From positions 1,198,218 to 1,262,217 of the forward strand of contig JADCRB010000064.1 of NCBI GenBank assembly GCA_021464245.1: 64,000 bases of DNA, read 5' to 3'. A program made the position numbers and the translations under genes. Positions 46,640 through 58,241 of this stretch are shown in pieces. Each line of letters starts with the position of its first letter. Position 1 is the first letter of the stretch. The DNA comes from Carallia brachiata (Eukaryota; Streptophyta; Magnoliopsida; Malpighiales; Rhizophoraceae). The notes below the pieces were generated by a model. The model was not told where the DNA came from and made no database searches. It was given only the letters and a program-made list of their open reading frames with translations.

Positions 46640-47490
46640 TTCCGGACAGCAGGGTATCCTTAAAGAATCGAAATGTTAAATGGCCATGTGCTTCTGCATG
46701 TGACTTCGTGCCATGCTTGCTAGACCATGGCGCTCTTTTTTTATTTCTCCGTTTCCGTTTCCCAGCCATAGGAAAAGAGAAACGGGCATGGCGGGAGGGA
46801 GAATCATAGTATTTTTATACATTTGTGATGATTTGCTACACATTGTCTTTGTCTACCTCGCACATGTTTTTTGCTGATTTGTAATGCCTATGTTTATGTT
46901 TACGTTAGTATATTGGCTGTCTCGAAAATTGTGCGGAATATACTCACACAATTTTTGACCTATATCTGCCGAAGTGCGATACATATTGCTATAAACAGCC
47001 TTTTCTAACCGGATGTAATTTGGTAAGTTTTCTTGGGCTTTTTGTCCGCATAATTAATCATCAGTTTTACTATATGTTATGTAAGACTTTTATGCCATTT
47101 TTTTTTTAAACAGGTATTTTTAACATTTTTTCTAGTAATTTTATGCACGAATTCACTGAAAATTAATCTAATGATTTCGTTTCAATCCAAACAATCTTGC
47201 ACATGTTTTAGTTTCTTAAAAAACCTGCACATGCTTGGCATGAGAGAGAATCATAGTATTTTTACACATTTTTTTATGATTTGTTACACATTTTTATTAT
47301 TATCTGACTTGCATATGTTTAGTTTCTCAAAAAATTTGCACATCTTTTAGTTCCTTGAAAAACTTGCGCATGGTTGACGTGGGAGAGAATCATAATATTT
47401 TTATACATTTTTTTTATGATTTGTTACACATTATCTTTATATAACTTGCACATGTTTTAGTTTCTCAAAAAATTTCACATGTTTAAGTTT
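46640..47490. other. AP-5 upstream region with minisatellite units and an unidentified 290-bp piece
   Basis: Minisatellite-family units lie at 46800-46870 and 47195-47490. Between them 46875-47185 is a piece not seen elsewhere in the window (landmarks ggctgtctcgaaaattg and cgaagtgcgatacata); it interrupts the unit and is probably an insertion. I cannot classify it. Confidence 0.5.
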
Positions 47491-48870
47491 AGAGATGACA
47501 ATTTTACCCGTACTTATCGGAGATTACCCGTACCCCCGACGGGTACGGGGTCAAACCAGTTGACTAGAAAACGGGGTGGGAATTGGGGATGCCCATATTT
47601 TTTTAGCGGGTATGGGGATGGGGATGGGGATGGGTTTACCTATCCTCATCCCCGACCAGTTTATTTTTTTATTTTTTATTTAATTTTTAATATTTATTCG
47701 TTTTTATTATTTAATGTTTACTGCTTTCACTTTTCAATAACTTATATTTTAGTTACTTTAAAATTATTAATGGAATTGTTAAATTATTAATGAAATTATT
47801 TTTTTAACCCAATAGTTTATTCAAAATATTGATAGTTTCGAGGTCAAGGATTCAAGTAATAAAAAATTCTAATTGCAATTAAGAAATTATTAATGGATAC
47901 TGCAGGAATCACAACAACTTGTTGTATAAGTCATCCACCAATAATTTAAAGGTTTGGCCTCGAATATACAAGTTAGAAACATCATCTTTTTATTATAAGT
48001 CTTATTTTAAAATACTATTATTTCTTTTTTTCTAAATGTGTCAGTATATAAGTGCAAAAAATATGAGAATAAATTGTTTAAAAAATTATGAACAAAGTTA
48101 AAGCTCCCAACATTATAAGAAATCCAACACTATATATAAAAAATAGATAAAAAAAAATACAAAATCATGCGATGATGTTTTTATAATTTTTATTTATTAA
48201 ATTTTTCATAATTGAGTTTTTTTTTTATGTAATCCATATCTTTATAAAATGCAGTTTAAAACTTTAATATTATATAACAACTGAAATATTAAATACGATT
48301 TATCTAAATTATTTTTCTATATCAGTATTTTTAAAAATAGTATCATTATATCAATATATAAACTTGAGTAACATAACTTCAATACTTACTTATTATAAAC
48401 TTGAGCAATATAATATCTTTAAAAATAGTGTCATTATATCAGTATATAAACTTGAACAATATAACATTTTCAAAAATAGTGTCATTATTCTTTTACATAT
48501 CGTGCATCAAGTTTATGACCTTAATTTCTATTATTAATTCTTAACAAAAAAAAACTCGTGCATTTAAATTTTAATATTCAGATCACTTATTCATTATATT
48601 TTTAAATCACATGAAATTTGTAATATAAATAACTAGTTTATCATTGATCGTAAGTATCAAGTAATTTGAATTGTGAAAATATATAATTTTTTAAAATTTT
48701 CTTTTAGAAGGGTACGGGGGATGGGTATCCCCGTTCCCCAACGGGAATAAGGATGAGGATTAAAATTTCATACCCGACGGGACGGGGACAAGGATAGTGA
48801 TGATGGTAATAAATGGGTACGGAAAACGGGGAGACCATCCCCGCCCCCAACTCTCCCCATTGTCAATCCT
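47491..48870. mobile_element. Non-autonomous DNA element with GGGGAT-rich ends, about 1.38 kb
   Basis: The left end is agagatgacaattttacccg; the complement of the right end reads aggattgacaatggggag, giving a short imperfect inverted repeat around gatgacaat/gattgacaat. Subterminal parts are GC-rich inverted arrays (gggtacggg, ggggatggggatgggg on the left; gacgggacgggg and ccccgcccccaa on the right), the middle very AT-rich without coding capacity. The inverted relative at 11655 lacks it. The target-site duplication is unclear. A hAT-type affiliation is a guess. Confidence 0.55.
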
Positions 48871-49199
48871 ATTTATGTTCATCATGTGTAGTTCATCACA
48901 GATCTTTGTGTAGTTTATCACTGGCTCAAACTGTTGCATCTCTATTAATCAGCACACGTAAATTTTAGTTGGTTGCAACTTTAGGTTGTAAGACCTGTAA
49001 TATGTAACGAAGGTTGTCTTGTCAACTAAGAAGTTGTCAAACTGGATATTTCATGAAAGATGGAATTTGTTAAATAATCAGATTCCATAAAATCCCGTTG
49101 TTAATTCCTTATTTATTATTTCCTTGTTAAATATTTACGGTGGCTCTCATATTGAGTTTTCCATGGTTGGCTTTGGCCATATGAAGCCATTGTCTTTTG

Positions 49200-50010
49200 C
49201 TTTTTCTTTTTCTTTTTTTTTTAACGTTAAGGGAAATTGTATTAAAGAAACTACATGTACAAGGCCCTAGCTAGAGGCCCAGATTCCAGCCCATTACAAA
49301 GACTAAGTCCAAGCACACAAATAAATGTACCAGAGGCTCAAGACAAGACCCACCCAAGTAGGCCCAAAGGCCCAAAGCTACCCCTAAACAGACGCTAGAA
49401 CCGTCGCCACATTGTCGGACGGTGGCGACCAGGCATCCGACCAAAACTGGTTAGAAACGAGCCTCGGCACAGCTGCAGCACGAACCCAGAAAGGCACCGG
49501 CACCAGAAAAGAAGCCAACCTCCGGCCACCACAACACTGCAACAATGGAACCAACATGCTGACCAAAGCGGCTACAAACGGGAGCAAAGGAGCGGCATTC
49601 TCGCCGTCGACCTCCGCCAACTGAGTAAAGCATTCAAGACTCAAGGCCCAAAAAAAAGCCATCCACCGACGAATGCTATACATGAGCCGACAGCCTTTCA
49701 AAAAGGGTGAGTCCCTCACCTCCACGCCCAAATTAGAGAAGGCGGATAGGCAGGGGACCCGACGAAGCCACGAGCCAGACGCGTAGGAGAAGAGCAAAAC
49801 AACGACCTCTAAAAACACGAAACAAACTAGAAGGACAGTCGAAGCCAACACCAGAAGCATCAAGGCCTCAAGACGCCTAGGGAGGAGCACAATATGGCCA
49901 CATAGACAGACCAAGTCGGACAGGGACATTGGCAAATGCCGACTCTCTCAGGCACACGATAACAAAATCAAGCGCACAAAGGCAAAAACGAGGCCTCTGA
50001 GACAAATAAT
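49200..50010 (-). mobile_element. Poly(A)-tailed retroposon (probable 5'-truncated LINE)
   Basis: On the minus strand it ends gtttctttaatacaatttcc followed by poly(A) (T-rich 49199-49222 on the plus strand). Flanks atgaagccattgtct (49181-49195) and atgaaggcatcgtct (50011-50025) look like a 15-bp or longer target-site duplication with two mismatches; the inverted relative at 11385 is the empty site. GC content is clearly higher than the surroundings. A 183-codon frame (49384-49935) has no domain I recognise. Confidence 0.65.
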
Positions 50011-50112
50011 ATGAAGGCATCGTCTCTTTGGAGCATTTTAGCCCAAACATTATTTGGAAGTTATTTGACAATTAAGACATAATCACTCACTCGGTGGAAG
50101 AAAAAACTTCTA

Positions 50113-50330
50113 AGATTTGAGCACCGGTTGGCTACCTGAGGAACGCAGCGCCATGATTTGTCTTGAGAATAAAAATATTATAATTTTTAAAATTAACGTA
50201 TGTACTTTTAATAATAAAAAATTAAATAATAAAATTTCATTATTAAAAATATTAACATTGTTATTTAAAATTGAGCTCTCATTACTTTTGAACATTTTGT
50301 CAGCTAAAAAATTCTCTATCGTTAAAACTT
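50113..50330. mobile_element. About 215-bp insertion, unclassified
   Basis: The extra sequence lies between ttctaagatt and ccttaagatt; the relative at 11290-11320 has a single ttaagatt. It starts with a GC-rich stretch (gagcaccggttggctacc) and continues AT-rich. No inverted repeat or tail is evident. Confidence 0.35.
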
Positions 50331-50550
50331 TTCCTTAAGATTATTAGCCTTTTATGGTCGAAATCTGAATGTGCATTCTTCCCTTAAAAAAGAAAAAAAA
50401 AAAAAACCAAATTCATGTATTTTTATTTTTAACTCTATTACAGATGGAAACCTTGTGCTGATTTTGACTCGTGGAGATTTGATGACAAAGTGAAGAGAGG
50501 ATCAAGGGCAGGCTTAAGATATGTCAACTTCTTTATGCTTTATTTAGTAG

Positions 50551-50934
50551 AGGAAGAGACTATATAAAAAATAAGTTTAACAATTTGGTATTCTTTTAAT
50601 CTACCAACTATTTCTTTAGAATAAAAGGCGGTGGTTACATGGACCGAGAATTGTCGGTCCAGTATACTGGCTAATAAAAAAATATTTTATCATATTATTA
50701 TTTAAAATTAAATTTTAAATATATTTTTTATTTTAAATACACTTATTATTACTCTAAAATTTTTCCACAACAACCAAACAAAAAGAGAAAACAAATATTA
50801 TTTTAATGTCTCGGTTCCAAGGTTAGGCCTTTGGACTCAAACCATCTAACATTCTGATAATAAAATTTGTATAAATCCGCACGTAGTGTGAGTAAAAATA
50901 CTAGTACACATTATTTCAATAAGAGCACCCTAGT
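50551..50934. other. AT-rich spacer
   Basis: No gene or clear element is visible. Confidence 0.5.
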
Positions 50935-51300
50935 GATTTATTGAACTTTCCCATTATAGCTGCAAATGTACAAATGTAAATTTCTATCATCTCGAGGGGA
51001 GACAGACGGAAGAGAATTAGATTTCAACAGGCAAATGTACAAAGGTAACTTGACCATGGATGTAGCCCCAACCGGAGAACTAGAGATATCATATATCATT
51101 ATCATCCATCCCTTACGCTCCCTTCCCGCTCGTTCTTTCATTGGAAAAGGTTCTCATCATCCATCATTTCTTGCTATTGCTGGTGAAATCCAGCTGGCGA
51201 GTTCTGATCCATTTTACACAAGAATAGAAGTTGAAACCTTGTCAATCTGGCTGGTTTTATCATGACTAAAACAGCCAATTAAGCCAGAAGAGTAAACTAG
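50935..51300 (-). pseudogene. DUF1005 pseudogene fragment (start of exon 2 plus 3'-UTR)
   Basis: 51054-51300 matches 56581-56833 (end of the DUF1005 intron and the first part of exon 2, with KERAGRERKGWMIMIYD). 50935-51053 matches the DUF1005 3' region near 55620-55740. Everything between, some 850 bp of coding DNA, is deleted at 51053/51054. On its upper side it adjoins AP-6 3'-flank. Not functional. Confidence 0.8.
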
Positions 51301-51636
51301 ACACCGAACGTTATATAGATTTATCAAAGATCGGCAGTCATTTCTACAATTTTCCTGTATCTTCTCATTTGGACATCTTACGACAATATACTATCAGCGG
51401 TTAGAATTTGTGTACACATTCGATATGGAAGCTTAGTCGATTTGTACTTAGAGGTCACGTTGTTGGAACCTATTCGTGCTTTCCCAGTCTGAATGAAAAC
51501 ACGGCACAAGAAGAAACGCACAATGTTATTACATCAGACAATGTGCTGTGGCGAGAAACTTCCACAAAACAATTCAATTTCAGATAAGATTTACAAGGCA
51601 GTCTTGCAATATTTGCCAAGAGCCTTGTATCTTATC

Positions 51637-54600
51637 CTAGGCAATGTAGTACATAGGATTTGGAAGTTTAAAGGACCTCTGTGCCACCGCCAAGCCGAGC
51701 AAATCACTCCATTGATCTCCAGAGGACCCATGAATCCTGTAGCCTTGTTTTACCAACTCTGATCTCTTCTGGGACTTGTAGAGAGTTGCCGATTTGCCTT
51801 GATCAGAAATTCCCCTATACCGTGTAAGCTATACGTCAATCGTTTGGCCCAATGTTTAACCCATGATTTAATTTAGATTAGCGTGCATGATAACACAAAA
51901 GCCCAGAGCAAGCTTAAAAAAATCAATCACAAATGAATAAAAAGACTCGTCCATATAATCCCGTACCTCAGAATTAGCCTCTTCCAATTGCTATAACCTG
52001 CTGAAAAAAGATTCTTTACAGTGGCATTCCTTTGATATTCGCTCCTCCCAGTTAACAAAAATATAGTGAATCCCAGCTGATTCAGCTCCTTGTACAAATT
52101 CAGACTTGCTGGTAAATGAGGTGCCTCGGCTAAATCCACCCACTGATCGAAAGATAATTCATCAAAATGTTCTGATCTGCGACCAAACGAAGACAAACTT
52201 GGTAACTTCAATTAATCAATAGAGGCTAAATATGGACAAGAAAAAAGGGGGGGGGGGGGGGGGGAAACCAAAATTTCAGTTGCAGTCCATAATAGATATA
52301 AGGTACAAGAGCATTGAAAAAGGCAAATATTCAGTTTCGGATTACACTTATGACACGGCTTTAAAGGGGAGAAAAAGGGAAAAATAAACCTTCAAAAGCA
52401 TGAATAGGATCGAATTAGCAGTTAAGTCCCTTTCAGGCAACCCCCGATGCTTTTCCAAAATGCTAAGTTGGTAATAAACATACGGAGGGTGATGACAGGA
52501 ATTTCCTCAGCTCACAATAAGTTTCTTTGCCCCTTGACAAACTTGCAGCGATAGTGTTAAAATCCTATGTTTTCCATTATTATTCCTCTGGACGTAGGTC
52601 AAGATAGGATCCAGACAATCCAAAATTAACTTTTTGCTTTCTCTATGCAAAGCATTTATTCTCCAACAAACCCGAGCTTATGTCATTTTCCAAATATATT
52701 ATCAAGACAAGAAGCCTGTGAACAGTCCCTTCTTGATGTAAGCTCCAAATCTATGGCATTTTTTTATGGGAAATAGACGCTGCACGAAAACTTGGTCAAA
52801 ACTATCTAATTAACAGAGCATTTTCCCCAATCCCATTTCGGAAACGGAACTGGCAAGACAATTCGCACCGATTTCGGTCTACTTCCAAGCCGAACAGGCC
52901 AGTGGTCAGGTCTAAATAACAATGGCTATGAATTTTTTTTTTTTTTTTTTTGGTTCTTGAGCAAGGCAATGACTGTGAATGTTTAATCAAACTTTACTTT
53001 TTTTTACCACAAGAATAAATTCATTTGGAGGAGGGTGTTGGTTCAAACTCTGATTACCAGACATCGCACTTAATATGAGTTTCAATCGAGATAAATCTAA
53101 CAGATAAAAAAAATAAGTTTATAAGAATAACTTTAAAGTAGTAACAAAAAAGTATAATAAGACGTTAAACAATTAAATTTATAAAAAAAATAAATAAATG
53201 ATCAAATATTATTAGATGAGATTTCATTGTTACTTAAATAATTATTTTGGTCATAATTACTATTTAAATATAGTATATAGTCTTACTCATCTAAAAATAG
53301 ACTGTAAATATTTTCATGCACCTAGCTTTCAATATTATAGCACCAAACGGCGAACATAGGATACTAAAGAATCAACTTACCTTATTTTAACGAACTAAAC
53401 TAACACCCAAAGCGAAATTCTTTTACAAATTTCCTTTTTTTTGGGTTTTTTTTAAAATAAAATTATGTAAACACATTTAATGCAGCATACGAAACGTACG
53501 TAATTAATCAAATAATTTATATTTTTTTATTACATTTAATACATTTTCACGATTCGACGGTTCAAATTCTATTTGATAATTTTGTAACAACTTACGTGTA
53601 CATTGCTACATAGTTTTCTATTCTTTAAATTTCTTGTAACGGCATTGATGAAGAAGAAATTATCCGGTGGATTAGACTTACCATCTATTTGCAAACCGAA
53701 ACAATCAATTTGTTTGCATATTTCCTCAAAAAATTTGTTTGCATATTACTTTAGATTTAAATTTCTATTTTTGCATGTCACATTAATGTTATTTTTTTCA
53801 TATCATTAAGATATTTAGTTGTGGATTTGGTATATTCAATGCCTTAACAGTTATATACCATAACGAATACTCTAATTTTGACTCTCAAATACAATAACTT
53901 ACATATTAATAATATTTTTTTTCATTAAAAAAAAATAAACACAGTTATGTGCCACACAAGCTAATTCCTGTTCCACAAAATAATTTCACCTGGCCTTGAC
54001 CAAAAAGGTTAAAAGTTTGAGGTTCCAGCCCTACCGCTATCTGATCTATTGCATCTTATCCTATGTAATGTTTCTACGTGGCACACTGTAATTGGGTCAC
54101 CCTGTATGAGAGCAAAAATCACCCATTAACAAAAAAAAAAAAAAATTCTAGCTTATGATTAGATGATATTTTATCTAAATTCTTTGTTTTATTTTTTAAA
54201 AATAAATTTTCAATTTATTTAATATTATATTAAATATACTTAATATTATTTTAATTTTTAAAAAAAATTGTTAAAGTAGTATGAATACTATTCGAATGTC
54301 CGGCATGGTCGTGCAATTTTACTGGAAAAAAAAAAAAATCGCTTGCGGATATCAACGCTATCGGATCAATGAACGTGCACGGAATCTAACGGCGACAATA
54401 ATCTCGACGTACCCGAATCCGTGTGACTGATAGTAAGGCAGATTGGAGAGCAGCGTCTCATCAACATCGAAGACCCAAGCGTCCTTCCCGTCGGCGGCGA
54501 GGTCCACGGTCTTGGCGAAGGCAAGCGAGTTCAGAGCAACAACCTCGGAGTCGGAACGATACTTGTCCCCAGTCATGTAGTCCTGCACGTAGCTGATGCA

Positions 54601-54801
54601 TCTGGAAGGAATAGTCGCCCAGTAACCGGCGTCGTTTGTTTCCACAGAGAACCTCCAGCTGGAGCAGTACAGATCGTCGTCTTTGGTGCGGGCAGCGCCG
54701 TCGCTCGGGATCCGGATGATGATTGGTTGACGAGAAACAGCGGCGGTAAAGAGGGTAAAGAGTAATAGGAGGCGTGCGAGCAGGGATTGAGAAGCGGCCA
54801 T
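51637..54801 (-). CDS. AP-6: acid phosphatase, HAD subfamily IIIB (VSP-like), 258 aa, three exons
   Basis: Exons 54413-54801, 51967-52176 and 51637-51814 join in phase 2 at GT-AG sites into an intact 258-codon frame, the usual length for plant acid phosphatases of this family. I start at MAASQ (54801) because all paralogs start there; an in-frame ATG nine codons upstream exists only in this copy. Order: signal peptide (residues 1-22), SSWRFSVETND, motif I FDVDETLLSNLPYY (D112, D114, T116), HGFG at the first splice, FDQWVDLAEAP, motif II FLLTGR (T172), Trp-containing AGYSNWKRLILR, YKSQKR (K213), GDQWSD (D233, D237), and the end SFKLPNPMYYIA. It is predicted to be a secreted or vacuolar phosphomonoesterase or storage-type protein. 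Of all copies it best fits the family. The AP 3' stretch with the poly(A) signal used by other copies is deleted here. Confidence 0.92.
52247..52264. repeat. G18 homopolymer in AP-6 intron 1
   Basis: Eighteen consecutive G on the plus strand (C in the transcript). Other AP copies have three to five G at this place, so it has expanded, or the count is a sequencing artefact. Confidence 0.8.
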
Positions 54802-54863
54802 CAATTGACGAAGGTTGCTATCAATCACCGACGGAGAGCTGTTCTAGATATTTGATTTTGATT

Positions 54864-54893
54864 TTGACCTCTCTCCGTCGCTGATGTTTGACT
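54864..54893 (-). promoter_or_regulatory. AP-6 promoter with two W-boxes, no clear TATA
   Basis: TTGACC (54864-54869) and TTGACT (54888-54893) are both intact. The TATAAAT found at this distance in AP-1, -2, -4 and -5 is not present; a weaker AAATATC stands nearby. Confidence 0.45.
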
Positions 54894-54899
54894 GGCGGT

Positions 54900-55599
54900 T
54901 GGACAGACTGGATATAGGTCTGGCTTATGAAACGAAATTTTTAACGGCAATGTGCTTCTGTTTGTGACTTCGCGTAATGCACTAACGATAGACCGACGGC
55001 GCCCGTTCTTTTTCGTCACCAATGCCTTACCAAAACGGCACCTGTCCGAAAGATTTTTTTATATTTTTTGTCTAACGTATTAAAGTATAATAAATTTTTA
55101 TTTTTTTAATCTCTTTAATATAACGCAAAATAAAAAAATTATTATTTTATTTTATTATGTTAAAAAATATCAATACAATTGTAAAAATAAATATGTATTA
55201 TAATTTGATGCGCCGGTCAAGTAAAAATTTTCTGAATAATTACTTTTTTCCCAACCAAAATTTACAGGAAAATTTTATCAGGAAGGAAATATAAAATTGG
55301 TTAAGTATTAGAATTTTCTTTACACAACATGAAAAATTCGTTCATGTTTTGATATTATGTGACCTCAGCTTGTGCGTTTATATCATGGATCGAGAAACTA
55401 AATATTTATAACTAAATGTTGCAAATGACGTATGGGTTAAATCACTCGTGTCCATGTAACATTAGTAAATGTTTTATATTCTCTTCCATCGTGAAAATGA
55501 CAGATTAAATTAGAGCAGCATGAATTGGAAGTTGAAATGCTGAGTTGCAACACACATATATTCTTACTTGCAGTGCTGGCAGATACAAATCTACATCAT
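54900..55599. other. AP-6 upstream region
   Basis: The proximal part is similar to other AP promoters to about 55010; then AT-rich DNA. From about 55400 it matches 5340-5450 and 42610-42700. No gene is visible. Confidence 0.5.
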
Positions 55600-56069
55600 T
55601 TCAGATAAGAACACCCTATCGCTTTATTGAACTTTCCCATTATAGCTGCAAGCGTACGAAGGTAAATTACTATCTTTTCGTGGGGAGACAGAGGGAAGAG
55701 AATTAAATTTCAACAGGCAATTGCTTTTCCTTTGTCTGTACATTTTTTTTCTGTAGGCTTATAAATTTGTACACAACATTCTTCTAACAAGTTGCAATTT
55801 TCTAGCATATAGTGTTAAAAAAACACAATCAAAAAACCCACCAAGAAATTGACATTTCAACTACAATAATAAAGGAGAATCGACCAAGAAAAGCCTCCCA
55901 AAGTAACTCAGGCACTCTTCACGCTCCTACCAGAGGAAACATTAACGGACTTTTAGGGGATAATCAGGACGAATTTAGCAAAGCAGCAGGCATAGCTCAA
56001 ACCAATAGTTATTTTCTCTATAGTGAGCTAGAACTAATTGGTTGTCACGGCAGGAGAAGGGAAAAAAGT
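55600..56069 (-). terminator. DUF1005 3'-UTR region with poly(A) signal
   Basis: AATAAA on the minus strand at 55623-55628, about 445 bp past the stop. Remnants of this region occur near 6055, 27180, 42830 and 50935. Confidence 0.6.
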
Positions 56070-58241
56070 TCAGGAGAAATCCTGCTCATCATGGCAGAGC
56101 TCCTTCCTGAGTTTGCGTGAGAAAAGTTGGCAAGCATCCATGCTAAGATCAATGGCAGCCGAAAGAGCCACAAAAAGAGCAGCATCAGCCGTGCAAGTTA
56201 CATGCTGCATGCCAATTTGTATAACAGGCCTGCTAACTTTTCCTTCACCTTCAACTGTTGCGCCCATTACGAAACCTTTCACCGGTGACCTCGAACTCAA
56301 TGGAGAATCCCTCATTATTCTACTGTCAATGCAAAATTGTCCACCTTTTTTGACACTCATTGTGCCTTCAGCAATTGGGATTCCGCTATTAGGGCCATCA
56401 TCCGTGACAAGCTCGAATCTATAACCCAAGCCATCGAGAGGACCTCTCTCTCGCCATGCCTCCAGGCGTCCCCATGGTTTCCAGCTGCTGACAGAGAATC
56501 CATGGGGACGGAGGATTAGCCATGAACCGGGATTCGATCGAGAAACACGGTCTGATCCTGGTGAAGGGACAAATGGGGTGGCCATGGAGGCAGCCGCAAC
56601 TGGAGAACCGGAGAGATCATATATCATTATCATCCATCCCTTGCGCTCCCTTCCCACTCGTTCTTTCTCATTGGAAAAGGTTCTCATCACCCATCCTCTC
56701 TTGTTATTGCTGGTGAAATCTGGCGGAAGAGATCTGATCGATTTTACACAAGAATAAAATGTTAGAACCTTATCAATCTGGTTGGTTTTTATCATGACTA
56801 AAACAGCCAATTAAGCCAGAAGAGTAAACTAGAAAAGAGAACGTTAAATGGTCAGGCAGAAACAAGCAATTTTTAAAACTCCCAACGAAATATCAGCACA
56901 TGAGAGGGTATCCAAGGTAGTTGAGTTTGACAGTTGAGAGAATAGGGCATTTGTGTGATTGACCAAACAGGTATACAAATACAACTATAGCTACCAGTAA
57001 AGAATAAAGACATTTGTCTGATGCGAAGCCGTTTCTATAATGGAAGGCTACAAGCAGTTCATGGTATGCAGGGGTCCTCGCGTTCAAGCAGCTAATAATC
57101 TTAGAATCCTACTAAAATGTGCAAGATAAGTTCTTAGTTCTGCAAGTTTTGCACCCAAGAAGCACACGAAATGATAATTCACTGTGGTTGCGCAGGAGGT
57201 AATGATTTATCAAACATCAACATCAGCTTTAATTAATTGATAGTTTAACCATAAGGTCACATTATTTGGCATGTGGTGTTGTTTGCCACCTAATAGATAG
57301 CCAACCCACATGCATAGATTATTTAAAAATGAAAATTTAGTGACAATTATGTTAAAATATTAAATAAATTATGTGTTTGTTGCATGCATTTTATCTTTTT
57401 TTAAACCCATTTAGAGAACCACAAATCATTATGACTGTGACCAACAGGCCCTCAATTAGGGAAGCAGGCAATTATTTACCAGGAATAACGCACCAACCAA
57501 CTAATTACTATTCCAGTCATGAAGGCGTGGACCTCACCGGCAGCGTACATTAGCCTAACCACGTTTTTCATACTAAAATGTACCGAAGAAAAAAAAATGA
57601 ACTGCCGGGGTAGAAAAACGGAGAGAGAAAAATAACACTAACCGTGATCTTGAGTTCCGGTCAGCACTAAACTTGCAACTGAAAACGGGCTGGCGTATGC
57701 TCCCCTGTATCTGGAACACCACCGGGCTACACTCCGGTTCGCCACCGAACTGGAAAACGAAACGCGGGTCCGGCTCAGCCCTGACCACAATGTGAAGCCG
57801 CGCCGCAGGCTTATCAGGTTGGTTTCCTACGTTTAGCCAGCCGTTCTGAAATATAATGGGCCTGCTGGGATCACCATTATTCCTCATATTAACAATGATC
57901 CCAACCCGGCCAAGCAACTTGCCGCCGCTGACCCCGCAGGTGCTGCCCATCCTTCCGGTGAACACCTCTATATGGAGCGTGATGGGTTTGCTTGAAAAGC
58001 GGCGGACAGCGGGTCCATCGAGGTGGAAGCCAGCGGCAGAGGTTGTAGTGTCCGGCAGGTGGTCACTGGCGGTTGAACAAAGAGGCAAGAGGGCGGTTTG
58101 GGAAGGGAAGTTCTTGATTCTTAATTTGCAGAAACACGGTGTAGTCGACGGATGGACGCCTGAGCCGGCAGGTTTGGTGGCCAACGGCAGCTTTAGTGCT
58201 AGCGATTCGACTATTAAACGAACAAAAGGACAGGGATCCAT
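56070..58241 (-). CDS. DUF1005 family protein, 420 aa, two exons
   Basis: Exons 57643-58241 and 56070-56733 join in phase 2 across a 909-bp intron (donor gttagtg, acceptor atcag) into an intact frame. The N-terminus MDPCPFVRLIVESLALKLP, the CFCKLRIKNFP stretch, FSADRNSRSRSLP across the splice, GWMIMIYDLSGSPVAAASM (about residues 230-248), SDRVSRSNPGSWLILRP and WGRLEAWRERG are hallmarks of the plant-specific DUF1005 family. The length is normal. No signal peptide or membrane segment is obvious. The biochemical role is unknown; from memory, one member (ASG1) has been linked to abiotic-stress and ABA response. It lies upstream of AP-6 in the same orientation, and fragments of it occur next to other AP copies. 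Confidence 0.93.

Larger units (their letters stand above)
48878..50550. repeat. Inverted copy of 11075-11655, enlarged by insertions
   Basis: See 11075-11655. Flanks of both insertions can be matched to the smaller copy base by base over short stretches. Confidence 0.7.

Noticed and set aside
49384..49935. 183-codon minus-strand frame
   Set aside because: Lies inside a poly(A)-tailed retroposon and shows no domain I recognise; kept only as part of that element.
54802..54828. Alternative AP-6 start nine codons upstream
   Set aside because: Not present in any paralog; the MAASQ start places the signal peptide at the N-terminus.
56038..56519. Plus-strand frames of 128 and 60 codons
   Set aside because: Antisense shadows of DUF1005 exon 2.
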